Assembly (NCBI GenBank): GCA_012517205.1
Contig: JAAYVL010000124.1
Span: forward strand, 1-46,837
Reading direction: 5' to 3'
DNA length: 46,837 nt
DNA from: Verrucomicrobiota bacterium
Lineage (GTDB): Bacteria; Verrucomicrobiota; Verrucomicrobiia; Limisphaerales; UBA8199
The notes beneath the pieces were generated by a model. That model was not told the DNA's origin, did no database searches, and saw nothing but the letters and a program-made list of their open reading frames with translations. The translations under genes were made by a program, and so were the position numbers. This document shows positions 10,360 to 19,681 of the stretch, piece by piece (positions within the stretch are counted from its first letter, which is position 1; every line of letters starts with the position of its first letter).

Positions 10360-11154
10360 TTATCCGGTTTGTGTTTCTTTCGTCAATAACTCCCGCACGG
10401 CGTCCTCGCGGGCGGCCGCCACTTCGCCCCAGCCGCCCAGCACCCGGAGGCGGCGGTCGCGCAGGAGCGCAAATTGCCGGGCGTGGCCTTGCCAGCGCGG
10501 GAAATCGGCGGCGGTGACGACCAGTGTCACTGGCCGGCCCCGCAGGAGGGGGTGCCCCCGGGACAGTTGATCCAGGAAGGCAAGCCACCAGTGCACCTGC
10601 CGCGGGTCCACCCCGCCAAGCGGGTTATCCACCAGCAGCACTTCCGGCTGCAGCGCCAGGGCGCGGGCCAGGCCGGCGCGTTTCCGCCAACCGTAGCCCA
10701 CCGCGCCCGGGAGGCGGTGGGCCCAGGGCTCCAGCTCCAGGCCCGCCAGCAATTCGGCCGCCGCCGCGGCGGCCTCGGCATGGCCCAGGTTGCGGTGGTA
10801 GCGCAGCGGGAGCGCGACATTCTCCGCGAGGGTGAGGTGGTTGAACAACTGGCCGCCGTCGAACACGAGGCCCAGGCGCAGGCGGGTTGGCAGGCGGGCG
10901 TCCTCGAAGATGGGCATGGGTTCTCCGAAGAAGCGGTATTGGCCCTGTTGCGGCGGCATCACGCCCCCGGCCAGCCGGAGGAAATCGCTCTTGCCCGCGC
11001 CGTGCAATCCCGCGATGACCCAGTAATCGCCGGGGCGCACGGTCCAGTTGATGTTCTCGGCGACCCGGATCGCGGGGTCATGCAGCGCGCCGACGGCCAC
11101 GTTGATCATCTCGAGAGCCGGCACTTCATCCGGGGCGGGGAGCGGAGGCGTCAT
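10360..11154 (-). CDS. MlaF-like ABC ATPase with degenerate catalytic motifs
   Basis: A 264-residue ABC-type ATP-binding protein in the position of MlaF. The Walker A is GLHGAGKS (Lys55). The Walker B is VLLVDNPLGG, where the usual catalytic Glu after Asp176 is Asn177. The signature (LSGGQ type) is replaced by VGYGWRKRAGLARAL, and the switch region reads VVTAADF without the usual His. The fold and spacing are otherwise ABC-like (Q-loop region LVFDGGQLFNHLTLAENVALPLRY). Hydrolysis may be weak or unusual. The start at 11154 overlaps the stop of the permease gene as ATGA, so translation is coupled. Confidence 0.88.
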   Translation of the reverse strand: MTPPLPAPDEVPALEMINVAVGALHDPAIRVAENINWTVRPGDYWVIAGLHGAGKSDFLRLAGGVMPPQQGQYRFFGEPMPIFEDARLPTRLRLGLVFDGGQLFNHLTLAENVALPLRYHRNLGHAEAAAAAAELLAGLELEPWAHRLPGAVGYGWRKRAGLARALALQPEVLLVDNPLGGVDPRQVHWWLAFLDQLSRGHPLLRGRPVTLVVTAADFPRWQGHARQFALLRDRRLRVLGGWGEVAAAREDAVRELLTKETQTG

Positions 11155-11915
11155 GTCGCGAGGTAAAGGATGATAAACAGGGCGTCGAGCAGGACGCAGG
11201 CGACGACGCTCTGGGCCACCGCGGCGACGGTGGCGCGGGAGATTTCTTCCAGGCGCAAGGGTTGCGCCAGGCCGTGGTAGCAAGTGACCAGGGCGATGAT
11301 GGCGCCGAAGGCGAAGGTTTTGACGGCCAGCAGGACGAAATCCAACCCGCTGAGGGCGCCGGCCAGTTGGCGGAGGTAATCGCCGGGAAGCAGCGGCACA
11401 TCCTGCACGAAGGCCCAGAGATAGCCGCTGGCCAGGGCGCCGAGGATCAAATACACCGTCAACGCATAGACGCCCAGCGCCATGCCCAGCACGCGCGGCA
11501 CCACGAGGTAATGCACCGGGTCTATGCCCAGCGCCTCCAGCGCCTCGACTTCCCCCGTCGCCCGGGCGGTGCCCAGCTCGATCACGTTGGCCGTGCCAAC
11601 GCGCGCCACCACCAGCAGCGCCGTCACCAGCGGGCCTAATTCGCGCACCACCACCACCACCATGACCGTGCCCAGGAAGTTGATGGCGCCGACGCGCGTG
11701 AGCCAGGAAACCGTCTGGCCAATGACCACCAGCCCCAGCGCCACCGCCATAAAGAGGAACAGGGGCAGCAGCCGCAGCCCGGCGCGGGAAATTTCCGCGA
11801 AGACCAGCGGGCGGATCACCGCCCGCGCGGCGCGGAAGCGGGTGATCATCACGCCCAGCGTGATTAACGCGAACGCGCCGAGGCCCTGGAGCGTCAGCAG
11901 AAAGCGGAGCAGCAT
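11151..11915 (-). CDS. MlaE-like lipid transport permease
   Basis: A 254-residue ABC permease of the MlaE/YrbE family, first gene of this operon. Five to six hydrophobic segments are present with the conserved core VRELGPLVTALLVVARVGTANVIELGTARATGEVEALEALGIDPVHYL (shown in part: RELGPLVTALLVVARVG). The start at 11915 (MLLRFLLTLQGLG) matches family length (~260). The longer open frame to 12182 adds a low-complexity, non-conserved tail. The operon moves phospholipids between the inner and outer membrane, implying a diderm envelope. MlaB and MlaC partners are not in the window. It is divergent from priA. Confidence 0.92.
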   Translation of the reverse strand: MLLRFLLTLQGLGAFALITLGVMITRFRAARAVIRPLVFAEISRAGLRLLPLFLFMAVALGLVVIGQTVSWLTRVGAINFLGTVMVVVVVRELGPLVTALLVVARVGTANVIELGTARATGEVEALEALGIDPVHYLVVPRVLGMALGVYALTVYLILGALASGYLWAFVQDVPLLPGDYLRQLAGALSGLDFVLLAVKTFAFGAIIALVTCYHGLAQPLRLEEISRATVAAVAQSVVACVLLDALFIILYLAT

Positions 11916-12144
11916 CCCGCCCCAATACCGGGTCGGCGATCCCGGCCACGGCCGGCGCCGCAGCCACCGGCGCGCGCACGGGGAAGTTGGCGCACTGGCA
12001 TTTCCGTTTTCCACGCCGACAGCGTAGGGTTGAGAGCGGCTGAGGGTCAAAGCCCATTTTGGGGATTGGAAACCTTTGCCCAAAGCGGTAGAGAATACCC
12101 GGCCGCCGGCCTGCAAAGCCCGGCGGCGCCCGAGACCAACGAAC

Positions 12145-14361
12145 ATGATTGCGCGCGTCACCCTGGAAATCGCCCTCCGCAAGGAGTTCGATTACACCAT
12201 CCCGCCCGAGCTGGCCGGCCAGGTGGAGGTCGGGAGCCGGGTGCAGGTGCCGTTTGGGGCGCGCAAGGTGATGGGGTGCGTGACCGGGCTGGCCGAAGAG
12301 TCGGCGCAACCCCGCCTCCGGCCCCTCCTGAAGGTGGTCGGGACGCAATCACTGGTGACGCCCGGGATCCTGAAGCTGGCGCGGTGGATCGGCGAGTATT
12401 ATTGCTGCGCGGCGGAGACCGCGTTGAAAAGCGTGCTGCCGGTGGCGGTGCGGCGCGAGCAGGCGAACTGGCGCGCGCGGCTGCAGGTGCGCGCCACCGC
12501 CCCGGGAGAGGCGCCGAAGCTGCCGCGCCGGCAGCGGGAGGTGTGGCAGATCGTGCGGGCGCGCGGCGAATTGCCCCTGCGGGAATTGCTGGCGCTGGGC
12601 AAGACCACGGCGGGGACGGTGCGCCGGCTGGAAGACCGGGGCCTGGTCCGGATCACCGCGGAAATTGCGGAGCGCGATCCCTACGCGGGCGAGCACATTC
12701 TGCCAACGCAGCCGCTGGCGCTCAACCCGGCGCAGGCCGGGGCGCTGGCCGCCCTGCGGGAAGCGATGTCCGGCGAAGCGCGGGCGGCAACCTTTCTGTT
12801 GCACGGCGTCACGGGCAGCGGCAAGACCGAGGTGTATCTGCAAGCCATCGCCCACGCCCTCGAACAGGGCAAAGGGGCGGTGGTGCTGGTGCCGGAAATC
12901 GCGTTGACGCCGCAGACGGTGGAACGCTTCAAGGCGCGCTTCAGCGCGGGGCCGCAGCCGACGCTGGTCGCGGTGCTGCACAGCCATTTATCCGCCGGCG
13001 AGCGGCACGACGAGTGGCATAAGATCCGGCAGGGGCGGGCGCGGATCGCGATCGGCGCGCGCTCGGCCATCTTTGCGCCGGTGGCGCCCCTGGGCCTGGT
13101 CATCGTGGACGAAGAGCACGAACACACCTACAAGCAGGAAGAGGCGCCCCGCTACAATGCGCGCGACGTCGCGATTATGCGCGGCCGGATGGAGGGGGCG
13201 GTCGTGGTGCTCGGCTCGGCGACGCCCTCGCTGGAGAGCTATCATAATTGCGTCAAGGGCAAGTACCGGCTGCTGACGCTGCCGGAGCGGGCTGATGGCC
13301 GGAAGATGCCCTACGTGCGCGTGGTGGACATGCGGCAGACGGCGCGCGCGGAGAAAGGGATTCCCATCTTTTCGCCGCAGCTTAAAGAGGCGATCGCCCG
13401 GCGGCTGGAGCAGAAGGAGCAGGTCATCCTGTTTCTGAACCGCCGCGGCTACTCCAGCTCCCTGCAGTGCCCGGCGTGCGGCTTCGTCGCCGAATGCCCC
13501 AACTGCAGCGTCTCGCTGACCTACCACCGCCAGGAGCAGAAACTCTGCTGCCATATCTGCGCGCATGTCGCGCCGGTGCCGGCCGTCTGCCCGAATGCCC
13601 ACTGCCGGAATCCGGCCATCCGCTATGCCGGCCTGGGGACGCAGAAAGTCGAGGCCGCGCTGGCGAAACTCTTTCCGCAGGCGCGGGCGGTGCGGATGGA
13701 TTCCGACGCGCTGAAGCGCAAGGAGGATTACCGCCGCATCCTGGGCGATTTCCGCGCCGGCCAGATTGATATTCTGGTCGGCACGCAAATGATCGCCAAG
13801 GGCCTGCATTTCCCCAATGTCACCCTGGTCGGCATCATTTACGCCGACCTTACCCTGCATCAGCCGGACTTCCGCGCCGGGGAGCGGACCTTTCAACTGC
13901 TGACGCAGGTGGCCGGGCGCGCCGGCCGCGGCGACGTTGAAGGCGAGGTTTTCGTCCAGGCGTTGACGCCCTTTGTCCCCGCCATCCAATTCGCCCGCCG
14001 GCATGATTTTGTGGGGTTTTATCAACAGGAAATTGAGTTCCGCGCGCAGCTTAACTACCCGCCCCTCAGCCGCATCGCCTTGCTGACCCTCAAAGGCCGC
14101 AACGAGGAAAAGGTCAAGCTCTCGGCCACCCACCTGAAGCGCGAACTGGAAAAGGCAGCCGGTGAACTTCCGGGACTGGTGCTCAGCGGCCCGGCCCCGG
14201 CGCCGTTGTTGCGGGCCGAAACCTATTATCGCTACCAGATCATGCTGCGCGCCCGGAGCATGCCCGCGCTGAGCCGGCGGCTGGCGGGGATTACGCAGGA
14301 ATTGCCGCTGCCGGACGGCGTTGCGCTGTCCGTGGACATTGATCCGCTGGATTTGGCTTGA
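12145..14361 (+). CDS. priA: Primosomal replication-restart helicase
   Basis: PriA reloads the replisome at stalled forks. The 738-residue protein has the N-terminal 3'-DNA-binding domain (ARVTLEIALRKEFDYTIP). The helicase core carries GVTGSGKTEVY (around residue 225) and DEEH (around 322-325). The SAT motif is LGSATPSLES, followed by NRRGYSSSL. A two-zinc cysteine cluster follows (CPACGFVAECPNC, CCHIC...CPNAHC). The C-terminal helicase lobe has GTQMIAKGLHFPNVTLV and QVAGRAGRG. The ATG at 12145 is used because the domain begins there; an in-frame ATG at 12076 adds a basic tail. It is divergent from the mla operon. Confidence 0.97.
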   Translation: MIARVTLEIALRKEFDYTIPPELAGQVEVGSRVQVPFGARKVMGCVTGLAEESAQPRLRPLLKVVGTQSLVTPGILKLARWIGEYYCCAAETALKSVLPVAVRREQANWRARLQVRATAPGEAPKLPRRQREVWQIVRARGELPLRELLALGKTTAGTVRRLEDRGLVRITAEIAERDPYAGEHILPTQPLALNPAQAGALAALREAMSGEARAATFLLHGVTGSGKTEVYLQAIAHALEQGKGAVVLVPEIALTPQTVERFKARFSAGPQPTLVAVLHSHLSAGERHDEWHKIRQGRARIAIGARSAIFAPVAPLGLVIVDEEHEHTYKQEEAPRYNARDVAIMRGRMEGAVVVLGSATPSLESYHNCVKGKYRLLTLPERADGRKMPYVRVVDMRQTARAEKGIPIFSPQLKEAIARRLEQKEQVILFLNRRGYSSSLQCPACGFVAECPNCSVSLTYHRQEQKLCCHICAHVAPVPAVCPNAHCRNPAIRYAGLGTQKVEAALAKLFPQARAVRMDSDALKRKEDYRRILGDFRAGQIDILVGTQMIAKGLHFPNVTLVGIIYADLTLHQPDFRAGERTFQLLTQVAGRAGRGDVEGEVFVQALTPFVPAIQFARRHDFVGFYQQEIEFRAQLNYPPLSRIALLTLKGRNEEKVKLSATHLKRELEKAAGELPGLVLSGPAPAPLLRAETYYRYQIMLRARSMPALSRRLAGITQELPLPDGVALSVDIDPLDLA

Positions 14362-14432
14362 AGCGCGCTGGCCCGCGCCGCCAGCCGCCGCGGCCCCGGG
14401 CGGCCGGAAAACAAAATCCGACCGAGGGTTCC

Positions 14433-14460
14433 TTGACAGGTGGCCGATCAAAATTATAGT
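14433..14460 (+). promoter_or_regulatory. Sigma-70-type promoter ahead of kamA
   Basis: TTGACA at 14433-14438 and TATAGT at 14455-14460 are separated by 16 bp. The kamA start is 26 bp past the -10 box. Both hexamers are close to consensus in a GC-rich background. Confidence 0.65.
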
Positions 14461-14485
14461 GCGCTAATCCGACTTTAGTCGAAAA

Positions 14486-15745
14486 ATGCGTGATTTAGCT
14501 TCATCAGAGGACGGCGAAAAGCCGCCATCGTGCAGCCCGGCAAAAGCCCTCAAGGCTTTTCGCCCGGCGGGACGTGGATTTTGGGCCAATGTGCCCGAGG
14601 CGGAATGGAACGACTGGCACTGGCAATTACGGCAGCGCATTACGACCGTCGAGCAGCTTCAGCGGTTGATGCCGACGCTCACGCCGGAGGAGTTGTCCGG
14701 CGCCAAGCTGGCCAACCGCAAGCTGGCGCTGGCCATCACGCCTTATTTCTTCACCCTGATTGACCCGGCCGACGAGAATTGCCCGATCCGCCGGCAGGTT
14801 ATCCCGCGGGTCGAAGAGACGTATGTGGCGCCCTGGGAAATGCGCGATCCCTGCGGGGAGGACGCGCATTCGCCGGTGCCGGGCCTGGTGCATCGCTACC
14901 CGGACCGGGTATTGTTTCTGGCGACCGATCGGTGCGCGTCCTACTGCCGCTATTGCACCCGGTCGCGCCTGGTGAGCAATGCCAGCGGGTATGATTTTCA
15001 CCCGGACTACGATCGGCAGATTGATTACATCCGCCAGCATCCCGAAGTGCGTGACGTGCTGGTGAGCGGCGGCGATCCGTTGTTGTTCAACGACGACAAG
15101 CTGGCGCACTTGCTCGGCCGGTTGCGCGCCATTCCGCATGTGGAGTTTTTGCGGATTGGCTCGCGGGTGCCGATCTTTCTGCCGCAGCGCATCACCCCGG
15201 AGCTGTGCGCGATGCTCAAGCGGCATCACCCGCTGTTTATCAGCATCCACTCCAACCATCCCCGGGAGCTGACCACCGAAGCGCGTGAGGCGCTGGGGCG
15301 GCTGGCCGATGCGGGCATTCCGCTGGGCAATCAATCGGTGCTGCTGCGGCAGGTTAACGACCGGCCCGAAATCATGACCGCGCATGTGCAAAAGCTGCTG
15401 ATGTGCCGCGTGAAGCCCTACTATATCTACCAGTGCGACCTGGTGGCCGGCTCCGCGCATTTGCGCGCCAGCGTGCGCCAGGGAATGCAAATCATGGAGC
15501 AATTGCGCGGACATACCACGGGCTACGCGGTGCCGGAATATGTAATTGACGCGCCCGGCGGTGGAGGCAAGGTGCCGGTGGCGCCGGAGTACGTCCTGAG
15601 CCGCAACGCCGAGCGCGTAATCATCCGCAATCACGAGGGCCAGATTTTCGAGTATCCCGAGGCGAGCGACGGGACCCCCCTCAAAGCGCCGCCGCCGGAG
15701 AAAGAGGAGTTGGAACTGGAACCGGCGCCGGCGGCCGCGCCCTGA
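14486..15745 (+). CDS. kamA: Lysine 2,3-aminomutase (radical SAM, PLP)
   Basis: A 419-residue member of the KamA family, which converts L-lysine to beta-lysine using S-adenosylmethionine, a 4Fe-4S cluster and PLP. The cluster motif is CASYCRYC (Cys150, 154, 157). The N-terminal half has the family features SPVPGLVHRYPDRVL and VLVSGGDPLL, and the PLP lysine region is PGGGGKVPVAPEYV. The length matches the family (~416). No beta-lysine acetyltransferase (ablB) is adjacent, so use in osmoprotection is not shown. Modification of elongation factor P is an alternative role. The C-terminal tail is a Glu/Pro/Ala-rich extension. Confidence 0.92.
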   Translation: MRDLASSEDGEKPPSCSPAKALKAFRPAGRGFWANVPEAEWNDWHWQLRQRITTVEQLQRLMPTLTPEELSGAKLANRKLALAITPYFFTLIDPADENCPIRRQVIPRVEETYVAPWEMRDPCGEDAHSPVPGLVHRYPDRVLFLATDRCASYCRYCTRSRLVSNASGYDFHPDYDRQIDYIRQHPEVRDVLVSGGDPLLFNDDKLAHLLGRLRAIPHVEFLRIGSRVPIFLPQRITPELCAMLKRHHPLFISIHSNHPRELTTEAREALGRLADAGIPLGNQSVLLRQVNDRPEIMTAHVQKLLMCRVKPYYIYQCDLVAGSAHLRASVRQGMQIMEQLRGHTTGYAVPEYVIDAPGGGGKVPVAPEYVLSRNAERVIIRNHEGQIFEYPEASDGTPLKAPPPEKEELELEPAPAAAP

Positions 15746-15855
15746 TGCCGGTCTCGCCCTCCCCGGCCACCCCCTGTGGGGCGGCATCTGGCCCGCAATT
15801 TTAGCAGTGGCCAACCGGAATGGTTTCAGGTAGGGTTTGAGCAGGTAAGCCCAAA

Positions 15856-15885
15856 TTGAGGCCGTGAATCGTGTCATTGTATTAA
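15856..15885 (+). promoter_or_regulatory. Possible promoter of the EF-hand membrane protein
   Basis: TTGAGG at 15856-15861 and TATTAA at 15880-15885 with an 18-bp spacer, 15 bp before the start codon. The match is fair and the leader would be short. Confidence 0.35.
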
Positions 15886-15900
15886 CCTGATAATTAACGA

Positions 15901-18129
15901 ATGCCTATGAATACTAATCACTCGTGGAAGTTCTTTCGCGCCGGCGGGTTTGACCAGGTCAAACTGGAAACGGGCGCCGACCTGATGGCGCTGGATCAAC
16001 TCGACCAGAAGTTGTGGGTCGCCCTGGCCTGCCCGACTACCGGACTGGAGTTTGACCAGGCCACCCTGGCCTTGATTGACACCGATAAAGACGGCCGCGT
16101 GCGCGCGCCGGAGCTGATTGCGGCCGTTAAATGGGCCGGCGGCCTGCTCAAGAATCCGGATGACCTGATCAAAGGCTCTCCCACCTTGCGGCTCGCGGCA
16201 ATCAACGAGGCAGCTCCGGAGGGCAAACAAATCGCTGCCTTTGCCCGGCAGGTTTTAGGCAAGACGGAAACCGCCGATATCACGATAGACGAAGCGATGG
16301 GCGCCGCCCAAACCTTTGCCGACCAGCCGTTCAACGGGGACGGGATTGTGCCGGCCGATTCCGCCAGCGACGATGCGACCAAGGCGGTCATTAACGACAT
16401 TATTGATTGTCTCGGCGGCGAGAAAGGAACCTGCGGCAAGCTCGGGGTTTCCCAGGCCAAGGTGGACCAGTTCTTCGCTGAGGCCGCCGCGTATGCCGAA
16501 TGGTGGAAGAAAGCGGAAGGGGACTCCAGGATTCTGCCGCTGGGACTGAACACGGAAGCCGCGGCGGCCGCCGTCAAGGGCGTGAAGGCCAAGGTGGATG
16601 ATTTCTTCGCCCGCTGCCGCCTGGCGGCTTTCGATCCGCGGTCCGTGAACGCGTTGAACCGCGATGAGAAAGAGTTTGTCGCGCTGGGGACCAAAGACCT
16701 CACAACGACCCATGCCGATATTGCCAGCTTTCCGCTCGCGCAAGTAGGCGCCGACCAGGCCCTGCCGCTCACCCGCGGGGTCAATCCCGCCTGGGCCGAT
16801 GCACTGGCCAAGCTATATGCGGACGCCGTCAAACCCCTGCTGGGAGACAAGACTTCCCTCACCGAGGCCGATTGGGCCGCGTTGCTCGCCAAGCTGGCCC
16901 CCTTTGACGCCTGGAGCGGCAGCAAAGCCGGCGGGGCGGTCGAAAAGATTGGGCTCGCGCGGGTGCGGCAAATTCTGGCCACCAAGGCCAGGGAAACCCT
17001 CACGGCGCTGATTGCCAAAGACAAGGAAAAGGAAGGCCATGCCCAGGCCGTTATCGGGCTTAACCGGCTGGTGCGCTACCATCGTGATCTGGGCAAACTC
17101 TGCAATAACTTCGTCAACTTCCGCGACTTCTACGGGCGCAAGGACAAGGCAATCTTTCAAGCCGGAACGCTGTACCTGGATCAACGGAGCTGCGATCTTT
17201 GCCTTACCGTCGAAGACGCCGGCAAACACGCCACCATGGCAGCCCTGGCCGGCACCTACCTGGCTTATTGCGACTGCTATCGCAAAGGCTCCGGAGAAAA
17301 ACTGCAAATAGTCGCCGCCTTCACCGGGGGCGACTCGGACAATCTCATGGTGGGCCGGAACGGCATCTTCTACGATCGCAAGGGCCGGGACTGGGACGCC
17401 ACCATCACCAAGATTGTGGACAATCCGATCAGCATTCGGCAGGCATTCTGGTCGCCGTATAAAAAGCTGGTGCGGATGATCGAAGAGATGGCCGCCAAAC
17501 GCGCCGCGGCGGCGGAGGCGTCGGCGGATGCCAAGCTGGCTGAAACCGCCCAAAGCGTAGCCAGCGGCGAGGCGCCCAAACCCGCGGCGCCGCCCAAGAC
17601 CAAGTTTGACACCGGCACCCTGGCCGCCATTGGTTTGGTGTTCAGCACCTTGCTGGCCGCCCTGGGGGGCATCTTCGGCAAGATTCTCGGTCTGTCCTGG
17701 TGGCAGATTCCCCTGCTTTTTGTCCTCATCCTGCTGGCCATTTCCGCGCCGTCCATGATCATCGCATGGTTAAAATTGCGCCGGCGCAACCTCGGCCCGA
17801 TTCTGGACGCCAACGGTTGGGCGGTAAACGCCAAAGCGAAGATAAATGTGCCTTTTGGCGGCTCGCTCACGGGTGTAGCGGCACTGCCCCCCGGCTCGCA
17901 ACGCGATCTCATGGACCCGTTCGCCGAGAAGAAAAGCCCGTGGCCGAAGATCATCCTGGTGCTCATAGTGCTGGCGATCGCCGGTTACTTCCTCTTCCCT
18001 AAGCAAAGGGACTGCCTCCTTGACCGGCTCGGAATCGGCACAAAGAAGCCGGCAAAGGTTGAGCCGGCCGCCCCGGCACCCGCGGCCCCCACCGACGCGA
18101 CGACGCAACCGGCTGACACCGAAAAGTAG
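15901..18129 (+). CDS. EF-hand-containing membrane protein of unknown function
   Basis: A 742-residue protein I cannot assign to a characterised family. Residues ~60-71 read DTDKDGRVRAPE, a canonical EF-hand loop that could bind calcium. A second, weaker acidic loop is DQPFNGDGIVPAD. The large middle region is soluble and mostly helical. Two cysteines in SCDLCLTVEDAGKHAT and two in CDCYRKGSG may bind metal. Three hydrophobic segments lie near the C-terminus (about 572-596, 603-625 and 679-699), followed by a Pro/Ala/Thr-rich tail. There is no N-terminal signal, so the large domain is probably cytoplasmic. It has its own candidate promoter and is followed by a perfect hairpin. Confidence 0.85.
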   Translation: MPMNTNHSWKFFRAGGFDQVKLETGADLMALDQLDQKLWVALACPTTGLEFDQATLALIDTDKDGRVRAPELIAAVKWAGGLLKNPDDLIKGSPTLRLAAINEAAPEGKQIAAFARQVLGKTETADITIDEAMGAAQTFADQPFNGDGIVPADSASDDATKAVINDIIDCLGGEKGTCGKLGVSQAKVDQFFAEAAAYAEWWKKAEGDSRILPLGLNTEAAAAAVKGVKAKVDDFFARCRLAAFDPRSVNALNRDEKEFVALGTKDLTTTHADIASFPLAQVGADQALPLTRGVNPAWADALAKLYADAVKPLLGDKTSLTEADWAALLAKLAPFDAWSGSKAGGAVEKIGLARVRQILATKARETLTALIAKDKEKEGHAQAVIGLNRLVRYHRDLGKLCNNFVNFRDFYGRKDKAIFQAGTLYLDQRSCDLCLTVEDAGKHATMAALAGTYLAYCDCYRKGSGEKLQIVAAFTGGDSDNLMVGRNGIFYDRKGRDWDATITKIVDNPISIRQAFWSPYKKLVRMIEEMAAKRAAAAEASADAKLAETAQSVASGEAPKPAAPPKTKFDTGTLAAIGLVFSTLLAALGGIFGKILGLSWWQIPLLFVLILLAISAPSMIIAWLKLRRRNLGPILDANGWAVNAKAKINVPFGGSLTGVAALPPGSQRDLMDPFAEKKSPWPKIILVLIVLAIAGYFLFPKQRDCLLDRLGIGTKKPAKVEPAAPAPAAPTDATTQPADTEK

Positions 18130-18155
18130 TTCTACGCGCACCCTCTATTTCGTCA

Positions 18156-18180
18156 CCCCGGCGGCACCTTGCCGCCGGGG
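18156..18180. terminator. Perfect 11-bp hairpin after the EF-hand gene
   Basis: CCCCGGCGGCA (18156-18166) pairs perfectly with TGCCGCCGGGG (18170-18180) around a 3-nt loop. It lies 26 bp past the stop codon. There is only a short T-containing tail (ttgactgagttt), so it is either a weak terminator or an mRNA-end stabiliser. Confidence 0.5.
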
Positions 18181-18207
18181 TTGACTGAGTTTATCCTCGC
18201 TTCCGCT

Positions 18208-18870
18208 ATGCCTCGAAAAATCAAAGATGCTCCGGGTGTGCCACTGCGGAAGATTATGGCCAGCCTGGCCAAAGCCTACCCGAACGCGCATTGCGAGCTG
18301 AATTACTCCAACCCGCTCGAATTGCTGGTGGCAACCATCCTATCGGCCCGGTGCACCGACCAGCGGGTCAACCTCGTCACGGCCAAGCTCTTCAAAAAGT
18401 ATCGCTCCGCCGCCGATTACGCCCGGGTGCCGCTCCCCGAACTGGAGCAGGATATCCGAACGACCGGGTTTTATCGCAACAAGGCTCGGAGCCTGAAAGG
18501 CTGTGGCCAGGCCCTGGTGGAGCGGCATGACGGCCAGGTGCCAAACACAATGGAAGCCCTCACCCAACTGGATGGGGTGGGCCGCAAAACAGCCAATGTC
18601 GTGCTGGGCAACGCCTTTCATCTCAACTACGGGGTGGTCGTGGATACGCACGTTGCCCGCTTGGCCCAGCGACTCGGCTTGACGCAGGAAAAGGATCCCG
18701 AAAAGATCGAGCAAGCGCTCATGGCTTTGGTGCCGCAGACGCAGTGGACCCAGTTCAGCCACTGGCTGATCTGGCATGGCCGCCGCCGCTGCACCGCGCG
18801 CAAACCCGATTGCCGCGGCTGCGAACTGCGGGCACTGTGCCCGCGGATTGGAGTGACCACCCCGATTTGA
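18208..18870 (+). CDS. nth: Endonuclease III
   Basis: A 220-residue base-excision-repair DNA glycosylase/AP lyase that removes oxidised pyrimidines. The helix-hairpin-helix is LDGVGRKTANVVLG with the catalytic Lys. The catalytic Asp follows in VVDTHVARLAQRLG. The C-terminal iron-sulfur motif has the exact C-x6-C-x2-C-x5-C spacing (CTARKPDCRGCELRALC). The start at 18208 (MPRKIKDAPG) fits family length; the open frame runs 39 bases further upstream through the preceding hairpin. The lipoate ligase gene follows on the same strand. Confidence 0.96.
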   Translation: MPRKIKDAPGVPLRKIMASLAKAYPNAHCELNYSNPLELLVATILSARCTDQRVNLVTAKLFKKYRSAADYARVPLPELEQDIRTTGFYRNKARSLKGCGQALVERHDGQVPNTMEALTQLDGVGRKTANVVLGNAFHLNYGVVVDTHVARLAQRLGLTQEKDPEKIEQALMALVPQTQWTQFSHWLIWHGRRRCTARKPDCRGCELRALCPRIGVTTPI

Positions 18871-18962
18871 TTGTTCACTGCTTATGACCCCTCCAGCGCA
18901 AGGCGGGCGGCGCAAACAAACCTCAGCGGGCTAGCCGGCCCGGCATTCCATCGTCCTCACGA

Positions 18963-19652
18963 ATGCAGGCTCAACCCTGGCACCTGCTCCAATCCGGCCC
19001 GGCCGATCCGTCCACCAACATGGCTCTGGACGAAGCCCTGCTGCGCGCTGCGCCGCGCCTGGGCCAGCCCGTCCTGCGCTTTTATGGGTGGAACGAACCG
19101 GCTGCCTCATTTGGATATTTCCAGAAATATGCCGATGTCGAGCGCCTCACGCATTTACGCCCGCTCGTGCGGCGGCCCACCGGCGGCGGCTTGGTGCCGC
19201 ATGATGCCGATTGGACTTACAGCCTGGCCATCCCGCCATCCCACTTTTGGTATGCGCTCTGTGCCCGGGAGAGCTACCGCCGCATCCACGAATGGATACA
19301 GTCCGCTTTCCAGCTTATCGGCCTCGCCACGGAATTAGCCCCGCTGCCCAACCCGACCGCTCCCGGCCAATGTTTCCAAGGGCACGAAGCGGCGGATTTG
19401 CTTTGGCAAGGCCGGAAAATCGCCGGGGCCGCCCAACGCCGCACCCGCAGCGGCCTGCTCATTCAAGGATCGGTCCAACCGCGGGACCTCTCGCTCGCCC
19501 GCGCGGATTGGGAGCAGGCGATGCGTGCGGCGGGAGCTGCCGGGCAAGGTCTGGCCTGGGCGGAGTTCAAGCCTGACGCGCAACTGCTCGAAGAAACGCG
19601 CGCGCTGACCGCGCAGAAATACTCCCGGGCGGACTACCACCAAAAACGGTAG
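18963..19652 (+). CDS. Lipoate-protein ligase A family protein
   Basis: A 229-residue protein of the biotin/lipoate ligase (BPL_LplA_LipB) fold. Family motifs are RRPTGGGLVPHD near residue 75 and GRKIAGAAQRRTRSGLLIQGSV with the substrate-contact lysine. It is shorter than full-length LplA, as it lacks the C-terminal accessory domain, and is closer in size to octanoyltransferases of the LipM/LipL type. It may transfer lipoyl or octanoyl groups to 2-oxoacid dehydrogenases or GcvH; no such target gene is in the window. It converges on the DUF2723 gene, 29 bp apart. Confidence 0.85.
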   Translation: MQAQPWHLLQSGPADPSTNMALDEALLRAAPRLGQPVLRFYGWNEPAASFGYFQKYADVERLTHLRPLVRRPTGGGLVPHDADWTYSLAIPPSHFWYALCARESYRRIHEWIQSAFQLIGLATELAPLPNPTAPGQCFQGHEAADLLWQGRKIAGAAQRRTRSGLLIQGSVQPRDLSLARADWEQAMRAAGAAGQGLAWAEFKPDAQLLEETRALTAQKYSRADYHQKR

Positions 19653-19681
19653 CTGCCGGCCGGAGCGCCCGACAATCAAGC

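Noticed and set aside
10360-12348. A 662-residue fusion of permease region and ATPase
   Set aside because: The upstream part is the permease gene read in another frame. The ATPase starts at 11154 with an ATGA overlap.
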